NCBI RefSeq assembly: GCF_020023735.2 | Contig: NZ_CP076444.2 | Span: 1 to 64,000 of the forward strand | Length of the DNA stretch: 64,000 nucleotides | Reading direction: 5' to 3' | DNA from: Mycoavidus sp. HKI | GTDB taxonomy: Bacteria; Pseudomonadota; Gammaproteobacteria; Burkholderiales; Burkholderiaceae | Shown here: positions 47,601-54,400 of the stretch, one piece after another | How the letters are laid out: each line of letters opens with the position of its first letter | How positions within the stretch are numbered: position 1 is the stretch's first letter | Notes under the pieces: generated by a model | The model's input: the letters and a program-made list of their open reading frames with translations, nothing else | Told to the model about the DNA's origin: nothing | The model's database searches: none | Translations under genes and position numbers: made by a program

Positions 47601-48438
47601 CGATACCGTTGGCGTGATCGTCGAAAGTTTTACATTGGCCATCCGGCGACAACATACCGAGCCGCGATGCCTGGACGAACAATGCTGGGGTACTGAACAG
47701 CATCACTCCGCCCGCCAGCGCTACATCGCAGGTACCGCTCGAGAGACTTTCAGCCGCCATGTGCACCGCCACCAGCGACGACGAACATGCCGTGTCGACC
47801 GCAACAGCTGGGCCTTTCAGGTTGAGGAAGTAGGAGAGCCGGCCAGCCAGGATCGAAGCGGTGTTGCCAGTGAGGCTGTAAGCGTCGGTCGGCACTAATG
47901 TGTCACGCAGGTGCGTCAGGTAATCGCCCGTGACGCAGCCGACGAAGGCACCACACTTCACGTTGGCCCAGCTGTCCGGCGCATAGCCCGCATGTTCGAT
48001 CGCACACCAGGATTCTTGTAGGAACAAGCGCTGCTGCGGATCCATCAGGAGCGCCTCGCGCGGGCTGATATTGAAAAAGTCCGCATCAAAACCCGTGATG
48101 TCGTCGAGCAGGCCCGCCCACTTGCTGTAGCTCTTATCGGCGATGGTCCGATCCGGATCGTAAAAGCCCGCACTGTCCCAACGCGCCGGCGGGATCGGAA
48201 TAACGCTGTTGCGCCCGGCGCTTAGATTATCCCAGAACGCATCGGTGTCGTTCGCGCCGGGGAAACGTCCCGCCATGCCGACGATCGCGATGTCCGCCCA
48301 GCCGGTTGGGTCGTGGGCCGGGCGGGACGCTTGCGCCTTGCTGCCGACCAACAAATTAAGCAAATCCCGCCCCTGTGCGGGCGAAAGGTGACCATCTTGA
48401 ATGAGACGTAGGATATCGGTAGTAATAGACATATTCAC
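29626..48438 (-). CDS. Trans-AT PKS, giant subunit: KS-DH-KR-ACP-ACP-KS-KR-ACP-KS-DH-KR-ACP-KS-KR-ACP-KS0
   Basis: A 6270-residue protein carrying four elongation modules and a transfer KS. Module 1: KS (Cys 217), DH (HIVDGAPTLL near 695, Pro replaced by Leu; HPSLMDGALQ 860), KR (GGAGALG 1182), tandem ACPs (GFDSITYV at 1483 and 1594). Module 2: KS (Cys 1892), KR (GGSGHLG 2578), ACP (2895). Module 3: KS (Cys 3120), DH (HVIHGSRMLP 3625; YPALVDGALQ 3822), KR (GGAGKLG 4110), ACP (4405). Module 4: KS (Cys 4696), KR (GGTGGIG 5380), ACP (GIESVMV 5712). The last KS keeps Cys (5951) but has EVNGGGS instead of HGTGT (6085), so it is expected not to elongate. No AT domain follows any KS; each KS ends in the trans-AT linker style YPFxxERYW. 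The start is GTG 48438 (overlaps the upstream TGA) or the ATG six bases later. It takes the glycyl-extended chain from the NRPS module upstream. Confidence 0.93.
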   Translation of the reverse strand: MNMSITTDILRLIQDGHLSPAQGRDLLNLLVGSKAQASRPAHDPTGWADIAIVGMAGRFPGANDTDAFWDNLSAGRNSVIPIPPARWDSAGFYDPDRTIADKSYSKWAGLLDDITGFDADFFNISPREALLMDPQQRLFLQESWCAIEHAGYAPDSWANVKCGAFVGCVTGDYLTHLRDTLVPTDAYSLTGNTASILAGRLSYFLNLKGPAVAVDTACSSSLVAVHMAAESLSSGTCDVALAGGVMLFSTPALFVQASRLGMLSPDGQCKTFDDHANGIVLSESVGVVVLKRLSDAQRDGDTIHAVIRGSGINQDGKTPGITVPSAYAQAALIAEVQARAGVHPETVGYIEAHGTGTRLGDPIELEALTAVFREQTAKKQFCAIGSVKTNIGHAQIAAGITALIKTVLCLSRKTLPPSLHLQQPNQLIDFANSPFHTIPSLQRWAAPTAHPRRAGVTALGFSGTNAHLVLEEYVDDRRAPRTSASAAGQVLVLSARTPERLRAYAERWCRWLRTAPELPSFADLVYTLQVGRSAMNARLALICSTLDEIEIGLQRFLDGERDEALFVGREQASQLSSAELEQAPLRPGTCDDAVRLARAWVADMSVDWAAYHQAGTVRRVPVPSYPFADERYWPASKPSHLAHTGQPAGEPSLHESQGQLHPILATDLSTTDRPRFGYRFTREDVYLKDHIVDGAPTLLGVSHLEMAVAAEVLSRHARAASHAAPAGQLTQIRGVAWRRPVIVIDQPKFVQIELESIASGLAYRVGGRDEAGKDQLYSQGRLRFVPAPAQRPVADLRAIKARCATVWPAADCYRVFDRNELIYGPGLRTLETLYWNESESLARLILPTALRHDLGAYTLHPSLMDGALQSLLGLLGDPSADGRLYIPYALNEITVYAPLTAHCYAHARVAGNHAATEFAEKRFDIDIVDDDGCVLAALRDLSYRPYSRRKKSSPHLFEPVWSLAGLATSTDLSVRAQTVIFSSPVTPIAEFTAALGQEFLHVVLVNNGHQPVNHDRSGRTIYLDPESRVDWEMLVSRFNLGEVLQLLFLPDAYPDGADSQGGALLRSLYLLLQTMRDKKIERARLLCVTDLQASMGGARQLAIAGFARVLRQEQAGMMCSVLALQEPLAAESVTLIARELRAPSKAGETLVQYRHGVRLVRRMERLSKALPSAQPGLFRQGGTYLITGGAGALGMHIAAELRRRYAARVVVCGRSAPERVAHAISGAEQQNLPGVLRYVQADVSNANDVERLGRIIRSEGTHLNGILHAAGTLRDSLVAKQDLATIESVVGPKVRGAMLLDEMTKSEPLDFLILFSSISSLAGSIGQASYAYANEFLDHFSSWRNGLRDEGRRAGKTLSINWPYWRDGGMRISEQGEILMKSVMGVEPLSLAHGFDVLFGVADTDPSSLCVAAGDFDKIAKAIGAPVERSAAVKSAATPALNGVNGVAMPAFHTALCTMAEDILQRPARTIRPETSLADYGFDSITYVEFANCINRAYDIDVTPALFFEHTTVAALASFLDQEHGLTGRQTAPEASNPASALAVSAADNAQDSTTVQAETRDRLEATLRALAGDVLKRNSSTFNVTAALDSYGFDSITYVELANKLNLRFDIDVTPALFFEHKTLSTICTFLTADYRDAVASALLDVNPEAAVVAPGGGGNMSGEAAPALEQQLDVPRAHGAQDRLQVDQTVRQDGAATREAPVVLSHVSVPPRAAEKGISNVEPIAIIGMAGVLPDSPDLEQFWAHLAAAHDLISEVPADRWSWQSLYGDPAESGKTRAKWGGFIADVDKFDSLYFNISPHEAKLMDPAQRIVLEVVFNAIGNAGYATADLAGSNTAVFMGVGALDYLNLLVDSGQAVSAYSSTGLSHSVLASRISYLLDLHGPSQPVDTACSSSLIALHRAVEAMRHHGCEMAIAGGVNLMLSPFLTLSFSDAGMLSNDGRCKTFSRQANGYVRGEGAGAVLLKPLAKALSDGDTIHAVIRATAENHGGRASSLTAPNPVAQAALLVDAYTRAGIDPTTITYIETHGTGTPLGDPIEINGLKSAFATLSERHGASQYAHRCGLGSVKTNIGHLEAAAGMAGLFKVVLSMQHGMLPATLHFDEVNPFVRLDGSPFYIVDRLQPWDMLRDQNGNVIPRRAGVSSLSFSGANAHVVLEEYIETRTRPTQHGEQLILLSARNRDRLMESVRRLASQLETTPNLSLAELAYTLQVGRDQLNDRLAIVVPDSAALSACLREVLAGRLSVNGVVRLSPDVGVTEDEISSVTTGDDANWQQALVARDLVALAGYWTAQPNVKIDWRALPRASNLRRVPLPTYPFERIRHWAIEPRVETVKHHPQALVGIAEQWRPAPLPGTHQAVTGARPSVLLCCLSDTDRQTQLAELVAAQMPSVRLLFLSRYPSTQTQTNCYSVNVDRPEQLAEVCQRIVATHGEIEGLIYLWPLEEAGLVDRLEVFVAVLQALCRGHQAPARVLLAGASWSAIDRCRLESWLGLERSTRQTLPETELFTVILGNGMSQDAASAHNELERMLREWRAANSRSVLYDGNERLQLSRERVALPAPRADAALPSARAKTWLITGGSGHLGLLFAAYLAKTHGAAVRLALTGRSRSTPELEQQLDGLRAHGAQVRYSQADVTDRVAMKTAVDEARAIFGPFDAFLHAAGVEEGPSLLEASTDEFRSTLAPKVAGVEILDALTADDPLVYACYFGSIAGLLGDMGAASYSVANRFLMAHALYRNELVAQRKRQGRTLCIGWPLWQEGGMGPVQAVAGSDQANGLALYLESSGLALMSTDLGLTSFEALLGSDLTQLALLCGDESRLERLLMLTPAVVAGSHEAAAGVAAMSAPDQPAPGSRELAAEVDLMRPVLQDLKALASELSQVPVEALESHATLNTFGFDSISLSRLAKKMQERFELPVTPAIFFSYPTLSKLTKHLVNQHCVHLAARYVSHRAAPEAAPAASSPATDGGQRLHDISLEPIAIIGASGRFPQADSIDKMWQILLNGQDAVTGDNAPPGYFCGSMRGVGEFDPLFFGITPRAAEEMDPRQRLLLEESWRALEHAAIGPGHLASMRVGVFVGLEEGEYFQLGGGGAITAHHSAITAAHLAYLLDFDGPVMTINTACSSGLVALHQACQSLRLKECEMALVSSASLMLTEMSFTRLNDAGILSADGRCRTFDQRANGIVPGEAVAALVIKPLAAALAAGDSVLAVIAGSQINYDGKTNGITAPSGAAQVKLLQATYAACGLSPAQIDYVVTHGTGTSLGDAVEINALAEVFGKSVTGPRCALTSTKTNFGHTLAASGLVSTLCLLSALRHGVIPPSLHFETPNDFVDWNDSAFFVNTAARLWPADAQQPRYGAVSAFGMSGTNAHVVLRDLAVHERPVKQRFRAAPAYLLPLSARSISSLCDRAQQLIDFLAAAEPALDLAAMSYTLFEGRHHFDYRCAVIASDRAAAIDVLQRLLAARLLPAKARSGKGDELPLEVFEGQAFLGKSDQHQVAQPTIEKMIEGLVRQLGDDLVDSGNVSAPAAADSYQDALRALADFYRQGYALPWHLRYPQRAPLRHALPTYPFEHQHYWVQSGASVQPARTVKAQLHPLLHNLKQDGASRWFVSSFSGQERFFTDHVIHGSRMLPGVAYLEMALAATEQTISPSMRARAQAVSLSKIGWAAPFVWSDGERRVLQTRLTPLSGGDFAPAQAFSFTIASRLDDGDVASETVHCQGVVSVETPTEHVDTAHERLLDIAGIQARYARVVDGAACYHAFQVAGLAYGDSFRVIEAVHCASDTECVALLRLPVVGSHDELAAAMFADASAEDSLRYVLYPALVDGALQAVVGCFLQAADPAHRSLPSRVPFALDRIDVFGPTSALMWAHLTIVGEGAARKVNADIHDEGGRLRVRLTGLSAREIAPERVQPAPELIQLSCQWQDDERADSHVLSTQGVEGRRHLLFLGVEGQTQDVSSLAYLRPGVQSETLSLPISGTDSLSLARDFRAAAATVFERVKAYLASGAKQDPLFIQIVIVGWPGNPLMLALDGLLKTAEQENPQLRGQVVAVDSLDPATMRRIVAAASDPERRAIWLDRSRRKIAVWSVAPEAGDAADSARVWKAGACYLITGGAGKLGRIFAQDIVASVPGVRVMLVGRSLLDEADRQALAVLARQGGQVEYYQADITDYAVTTALVAAIEATYGRLDGVIHCAGLIADNFIVNKSVVEFERVLAPKVMGVACLDHATRHLVLDMFLLCASASGVTGNVGQGDYATANAFLDGFAHYRNSLVERGERHGHTLSVDWSLWAEGGMRPDPQTEERLWTAYGIRPLGTRAALAAMHMGLRRNCTQMLVAEGNRSWALARFQLTPPPAMATVPQSSELTAPGTGDMLVATVEYFKQLLADIFGLPTHRINEQAALEEYGIDSIMVVRLTAKLETIFGPLSKTLFFEYKTLAALCGHFVEHHAAQLAELLDMGRTKIERALPSALQAVPELSAEATANSALAAPSGALPRPLPVFNAADADGAPHVTTEFAIIGLSGQYPQAADLDEYWQNLRTGRDCITEIPRERWNHDRYFSVGEFRPGMTYGKWGGFMSHVDCFDTVFFNISPREAELLDPQERLFLQCVYHVLEDAGYTRLSIAAAARRRNPGSLVGQVLDSAAVGVFVGAMYNEYQLYGAEQTALGYPLAIPGNVASIANRVSYFCNFHGPSVTLDTMCSSSLSAIHMACHSIAAGECAFAVAGGVNVTVHPNKYLVLGQGRFLSEDGRCRSFGEGGSGYVPGEGVGAVLIRPLADALADGDLIHGVICASSINHGGKTNGYSVPNPNAQAALIQEAMQRARIEPGAISYIEAHGTGTALGDPIEMSGLKRAFAARADAPMPCAIGSVKSNIGHCESAAGIAGLTKVLLQFRHRLLVPSLHAEELNRNIDFGQTPFRVQRNLADWIVPAGTPRIAAISSFGAGGSNAHLIVREHVDTREPSLLSKPAGGVWLIPLSARTPKQLLARIEQLLAGIEAKALQDLAGLAYTLQVGREAMRERLGFAVSSLTDLERHLRVARDHWPQIEAQLADLSAALTWREPAGNAVLYRAKATGAHPLPVNVAQDDAAVLHAWVGGAVVDWAERYLGAVPRKVRLPLYPYAKERYWAPIAIEAGDAMTPPQPTTDNMILERTWQRLPREAGQHALGDPAGGTLLILCTPSTKAIARSLFADTGSRVDTLYVVHGVDTPDPLAIPVDFDDENKGRAAYAEFMKRLVNRPLGVIDVTALDAGHEASSAFEAGKISLLQAFLMDHRQQAPSLLQVTHRLQAWHGETTLQGARTAGLYRMLGAEYRTVRSGVMDTDEDLRTLARLKAQIEHEFGAGLVTECCYRDGERFVPAMRPLAGKQLDMAGCYRPDDVILITGGTGGIGAAVAEHVAAAGVRALAIVGRERLPEATQWPQLLAAGGTREAGGRTLEKIRHLQSLVERGVRVHYEACSFDSDDSIAAAVASIEVALGAVTGVFHCAGLTSADPAFIRKPVADIAMVCAPKMTGLAALHARIKRDRLRFFMLFSSVSALLPQLAAGQSDYAMANAYMDYFAQHCRTRGEIGVCSLQWPAWAETGMATDNASPALSKTGLQPILTQVGLSLLDRCVAIASVAGSPAVCLPCQVDLARFDPDQLVAVEPAPVRQDTPVVTENAASRGAAGKPHPLVSPASSLLGALENWMRQMLIDELKFSAEQVADRDVPFADYGIESVMVLQLIDRMSKLTGSKLDPSLMLEFDTLGALCEHLLGAHEAALSRYFTAPVAVAPDPLAVVPPGPATSRQATPGIEPVPERAGDIAIIGLAVRLPGAPDAEEFWQLQMSGQSAITLMRDERWPGGRGQVQAGWLDDIDSFDPTFFGLHASDVAVMDPQARLMMEESLQALHDAGYAHGELSARPVGVYIGGRLQVTADQQGLAAAVNPILGVGQNYLASNISRFFNFTGPSMVVDTACSSGLTAMSIAFDALRSGSIDMALVGTTSLLTTSQAHDLFSARNILSPDGTFRIFDSEAAGDVLGEGVIALVCKTRAQAEADGDRVYAVVKALAVNNDGRTLGPGSPSLKAQRDVMRRALAQAGKTAGDIGYIEVNGGGSAVVDAVEIKALAQVYQFDDNLLGACPLGSVKPSVGHLLLSSGLAGFVRCALSLYHQQIPPSLCAMQPFEHYDFAASRAQFNRQALAWETPAAGPRVAAQSCFPDGGTNCHLILEEFVSAATYVQRRHSLPLPALRRQTFARATRPQSQPAPISIAAEKGASNVVYFPIQSSWGTLHEKSL
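40556..40608 (-). repeat. Copy A of a dispersed repeat, inside the module 2 KR
   Basis: Encodes TPELEQQLDGLRAHGAQ within the ketoreductase between the cofactor loop and the catalytic residues. Two blocks of about 19-20 identical bases are shared with the segment at 43385-43436, separated by a few mismatches. Confidence 0.75.
43385..43436 (-). repeat. Copy B of a dispersed repeat, in the linker before KS2
   Basis: Encodes PALEQQLDVPRAHGAQ in the linker between the tandem ACPs and KS2. It matches the module 2 KR segment at 40556-40608 far more closely than chance and has no counterpart in the other ACP-KS linkers here, which points to copying of a KR fragment into a linker. Confidence 0.75.
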
Positions 48439-51400
48439 AGAAACTCTTCAATTAGGCGGTTGGCATGATCAATGCTGAGTTCTGCGCGCTGGACGCGCAT
48501 GAGAATATCGAGTAACGGGTCGCTGGTGTCGGACGTTATGCACTCAGCGTACTCTTCAGGCGCAGATGCGACACCCTGCGTAGCCGTTTGCAAGGTGGTC
48601 GCGTTAGCCAGCGTGCGAACTTGGTTGGAAAACGCGTTCAGCGTTGGATGCTCAAACAGCAAGCTGACCGGAACCACCAGCTCCATATCGCGCCGCAGCA
48701 GGTACATCAGCCGCGATGCTGTGAACGAGGTGCCGCCGGAGTGGAAGAAATGGCAGTCGTGCGCGACCTGATCGAGTTGCAGGACATCCCCCCAAATTTT
48801 GGCGAGGCGGGTGTCGCCAGGTGCCGTCGTGTTCTGCCTTCGCGCCGGGGCAGCCGCCACCGGCACGTCGGGTTGCGGCAAGGCCTTGCGGTCAACCTTG
48901 TTGTTCGGCGTCAGCGGCAACGCGTCGAGCGCCATGAAGATCGACGGCACCATATAGGCCGGCAAGGCTCGAGCCAGACGCTCTCGCAGCTCGGAGCGCA
49001 GCGCATCGGTCAGTGGCGTTTTATTCACCAGCACCAGATAGGCGGTCAGGACGTGTTCCAAACTGCCGTCGACCGAACGATTGCAGACGGTGACAACGCA
49101 ATCGGCAATCCGCTGGTCGGCACGAATCACGTGCTCGATCTCGCCCGCCTCGACGCGGAAACCACGAATCTTGAGCTGATTGTCTGCTCGCCCGTGAAAC
49201 ACCAGCTGTCCATCGGACATTAGCCTAGCCTGGTCCCCGCTACGGTACAACAGGCCTGCACCGGTCCTGACGAATTTCTCCGCGTTCAACTCGGGGCGGT
49301 TGAGATAGCCCACCGCCACGCCGTCGCCGCCGATGCATAGCTCGCCGATCATCCCGTTCGGCACCGGCTTGAGTTCATCATCGAGGATATAGATACTGGT
49401 GTTGGCAATCGGTTCGCCGATTGGCTCGATCGCATGGTCGCCGTCAGCGACGACTCTAGCGATGCAGGACCAAATGGTGGTTTCGGTCGGCCCGTAGAGA
49501 TTCCACACGTGCGTGCTACAGCGCAAGAGGCGCAACGCGAGGACGCGTGATAAAGGTTCGCCACCACACAGGATGGTGAGCCCCGGCTCGCCCTCCCAGC
49601 CGGACTCGAGCAACATCTGCCAGGTGGTCGGGGTGGCTTGCATCATCGTGATTTGATGATCCCGCAGCAGCCGTTGCAAGGCAAACCCGTCCATCGCGTC
49701 CTCACGCGAGGCCAGCACCACGGTCGCACCGGTAATCAGCGGCAGGTATATCTCGAGGCCGGCGATGTCGAAGGAAATGGTGGTCACCGCGAGCAGCCTG
49801 TCTTGCTCCAAAATGCCCGGCTTGTCACGCATCGACTGCAAAAAATTGCTCAGCGCGCGGTGCGAAATCTGGATGCCTTTGGGGCGCCCGGTCGAGCCGG
49901 AGGTATAAATCACATAAGCAATATCATCCATGTCGCCCGGCGCAGACAGATTCCCGCCGTGACGGCGTGAGATTCCGTCCGCCTCGGCAGCGAGATCGAT
50001 CAGCGACGCACGGTCGAAGCGCAAGCCCACCGGCAGCGAGCTCGCCTGGTCCGTGACGACAAACGCGGGTACCGCGTCGTCGAGCATCAGTTGCAGCCGA
50101 TCGACTGGAAACATCGGGTCCATTGGGACATAGGTTCCGCCCGCCTTCAGCACGGCCAAGAGCGTCGCAATCACGTCGGCGGAGCGCTGCATGCAAATCC
50201 CCACCCGCTGCCCCAACGCCAGCCCGCGCGCACGGAGATGCCGAGCGAGGCGATTGGCCCGCTCGTTGAGCTCTGCATAGGTCCAGGTCCTCACGCTGTC
50301 GACCACGGCATGCGCATTGGCAAGCTGTCCGGTCTGACGCTCAAAAAGCTGCGTCACGGTCAGGCCAGAAGGGGGGATAAAGGGCCCTTCAAGATGCAGC
50401 GTGCCGCCGCTGAAGTCTTGTGCCGACACGATCGGCAATGCGCGCACAGGCGTTTGCGGATGCTCGATACAGCCCGCCAACAAAGTGACAAAACTATCGC
50501 GTATCCGCGTCATCGTGGCCGGCGCGAACAGGTCCGAATTAAACTTGAGCACACCGACGTAGCGTTCGTCGATCTCCGTCATTTCGAGGCAGATGTCCGT
50601 CTGTCCTTCCTGCTGGGCAAACGCGACCGACTCCAGTTGTAAGTCTTGGTGGCGGATCGCGAGCGCCGCTTCGGGCGACAAGATGCGGACCAACTCGCCC
50701 GTATTGTGTGCCTTCTGATAGACAAACTCGGCCTGGAACAGCGGTGCCCGCCCGCCTTCCCTGCTGGGATTGAGATGTTGGACCAAAATCGAAAACGGCG
50801 TGCGCTGATTTTCAAGCGCATCCAGGACCACCCGTTGCTGCTGTTGCAAGAAAACATCAAACGCCGGGTTCTCGCCCAAGTCTGCCGTCAGCACGACCGA
50901 GTTAATAAAATAGCCGACCAGATCCGTGTAGCGCTCGTCGATGCGGCCGGAAACAGGCGAGCCGACCCAGATCTTGCGGTCGCCAGAATACCGTCCTAGT
51001 AAGCATTGATACGCCGCCAGCAAAGTGGTAAAGGGCGTCACCCCCTGCTGCCGCGCGAATTGCTTGAGCGCATTGCTGAGGGTCGCGTTGCAAACGACGG
51101 GAATAGACGCACCGTTGAAGGTCTGGACCGCTGGGCGCGGATAATCGGTCGGCAAATTCAAGAGCGGAATCTCGCCGTCCAGTTGGCGTTGCCAGAACGC
51201 CAATTGCTGCCCCCCTGCCTCCGACTTTAGAAAGCGCGCCTCTTCGTGCGCAAAGTCGGCAAACGTGCGCGGCAACTCGGCGAGGGCCGGCGTCTGGCCA
51301 CGGCACAGCGCGCCGTAACTGGCGAGCAGCTCCTCCAGCAACACCCATTGGCTCCAAGCATCGGAGACAAGATGGTGTACCGTCCAAAGCACGAAGGCGT

Positions 51401-54400
51401 CACGCTCGCCGAGGACGAACAGGCGCATCCGGCTCAATGCATCCCGCGTCAAGTCAAACGGCCGGCGGTGCGCTTCCTGCATCGCCTCTAACACCTGTTG
51501 CAGGGTCTGCCCCGCGCAATCAAGGTGGCGGAAATCCGGCTCGAGCTGTGTCCGCACGCTCTGCACCGGACGCCCCTCCTCTTCGTGGAAGCGAGCGCGC
51601 AACGCCGGATGACGCCGCATCAGGCCGGCATAGCTCTGCTCTAGCGCCCGCACATCGAGCGGCGAACGCACGCGGAAAGCCACCGCGATGTGGTAAGCCG
51701 AGCTCGTCTCGTTGAATTGGTGGAGAAACCACAGCGCATGTTGACCGCATGTCATTGGCCAGGCACCGGCAGCTGTCTCATCATTCGGTAGCACGGCGAA
51801 TGGATTAAGATAGGGATCCGGGTAAGCTTCACCTTTTGCTGGCAGCGGCGCAACGGCAATCGAAGGCGCCGCATCTGACGGCGGACGGAAACTGGGTGCG
51901 AGCACAGCAGTAGGCTCATCGGTAGCGAACGTCGCTGAATTTTCGGCCAGCCTGTCGCGCTCGGCGGCGGTCCGTGCGGGCAGGTAATCCGCCTCGAAAT
52001 GGGCGGCAAACTCGCTCAGCGTCGGATGCCTTAACAAAGTCGCCGGCTGCACCGATACATCGAAGGAGTCGTTGATCTTGTTAATCAACATCATCGCGTT
52101 GATGGAGTCGAGACCATACCGCATCAGGTTCTCATCCGGATCAATATCGGCTGGCTCCAGCTTGAGGAGTGCGGCCAGTTCGGCGAGCACCCTGCCCCTC
52201 ACACCACCCGCCCCTTCAACCACCGTATTCGTTTTGCTGGCCGCTGCAGCAGGCCGGTCGATCAGTGGCGGCACAGCCACTCTGTGGGTCAGGCATTCCG
52301 GCCAGTTTGCCTCGATCGTTGCGGCGCGTCCTCGAACCACGACCAGTTGGTCGGATTTCGTATCATCGATGCTTGAGAGGCAGGCCTCGAGCGCGTCCAA
52401 CCCCGTTTCGGCATCAAGCGGCACTAGGCCGTGGCCACGTTCGAGATAACGCACTTTCGACTCATCAAGCTCCATCCCGCCGTCGCGCCAAAGCGTCCAG
52501 TTGATGGCCAGCGTTCGCCCGTGGCGTAGACCGGCGCGCACCAGCGACTGGCGCTGTGCAGCGAAGCCGTCGAGAAAGCGATTGGCATACGCGTAGTCGG
52601 TCTGGCCGGCGAACCGCATGACCGACGCGATTGACGAATAGAGCACAAACATGTCGAGCGCTTCATGCTGCGTCGCCTGGTCGAGTAGGATTGCGCCCAG
52701 CACCTTTGGCTCGACGATCTGCGCGATCGCTGCTGCCGTCTTGTCGACCACGGCGGCATTCGCCATCGCACCAGCACAGTGGAACACGCCATTGATGCGC
52801 TGGCAGCGCGCCTTGACGGTGTCGACCAGCGCAGCGACGCTATCCGCGCGGGTAATATCCGCCACCACGTAGTGCGCACGCGTTTCTTCTAACGCGAGGA
52901 TTCTTGCCCGCGTTTGCTCCGGCAGCCGTGCAAACGGGGTTCTGCCAGCGAGCACGACCTGCGCATCGTAACGTCGCACCAGCATCTCAGCCAGCAACAG
53001 CCCGAGGCCACCCGCCCCGCCCGAAATCAGATAAGTGCCGCCGGTGCGCAAGCCGCTTACACTGACCGGACTGCCACCGCTCGCCGTCGGCGCTGCATCA
53101 GCCGGCTCCGTCGCAGCGTTGGTCACACATTTTGCAGTCAAGACGAAGCGCCGATCCTTGGCATAACGGATCTCAACCGCCTCGCCCGGATGGTGAGGAA
53201 TCACGAGTTCACGCTGCAACAGCGCGCCGACGTTCGCGAGCGCGTGCGCGCCCATTGCCTCATAGCCAATCGAGCGAACTAACAGTTCAGGTTGTTCGGC
53301 CGCGAGGCTGCGCAGCAGTCCACCCATCGCTAAATAGGCGGGCACCGCGTTGCCACTCGCGTGGGCATGAAAGTAAAAAAGCCGGCTCTGCTTGAACGCG
53401 CGCTGCCGAACAAACTGCTGGCCGATCTGCATGAGAGAATAGAGACTGCGCGCCAGTTGATCCGCAACGGCCACCCTGCCTGCGTCAGCGGGATCATCGG
53501 CCAGCGCCCAACAGTGCGCAGTCGTCAGCAGCTGTCCCGGCTGCGTGACCTCGTTCCAAAGCCGCGCATAATCAGCGGCGGATTGCGGAGCGATCTCGTA
53601 GCAGCGCTCGCCCGCTGCGCGAAATCTGCTTCCCGGATACACTACAATATCGTGTTCCCGGGTGATCCCATCTCGCGACACGCCTGCTGGTAAGAACACG
53701 AGCCGCAGCTCATCGGGCAGCGCGGCTACCGCCGCAACGTTAGACGGGGCTTCAGCCCAGTCCAACCGGTAGAGATGGAAAGGGACATCAGCCGCCGCCT
53801 GTGCGCCACGGTCAGTCTTGATGGGCCGAAGCATCAGGTCGTCTACTCGGACCAGCAGTTTGCCCGACTCGTCGACCATCACGATGGAGAAATGCGCGTT
53901 CTCGTCGTCGATATGCTTGAGCGTGGCGATGCTGTAAAAGCGCGCGGGCAAGCCGTCGAACACAGTGATCTCGGCAAGCGCGTACGGGATGTAGGTGCGG
54001 CTTGGGTCCTGCTCCTCGCAAAAGCGAATACAAGGTTGGAAAGCGCTATCGAGCAAGCCAGGATGCAGCACAAAGCCGTCGAGAAGCCGGTAATGACCTG
54101 CCAACGTAGCGTTCCCCTGCACGTCGGCCTCAGCTCTGTCATCGCCGGGCCGTTCAATGTACGCGATGATGTCACGTCCGCTTTGATGGAGCGTGCGGAT
54201 GCCACGAAAGGTAGGACCATAGGCGAAACCCTGCGCCTTAAACCGCTGGTAGCAGCTCTCCTGTCGGTCGAGCAGCGCTGCACCGGTCAAGCGCGCGTCC
54301 GGCGCATGCCGCTCGAGGGGCGGAGTCGCGCCCAACACCAACTCGCCCTGCGCACACAGTTGCTCCGCCCCGTCAGAACGCTCGTAGATGCTAAAGCCGG

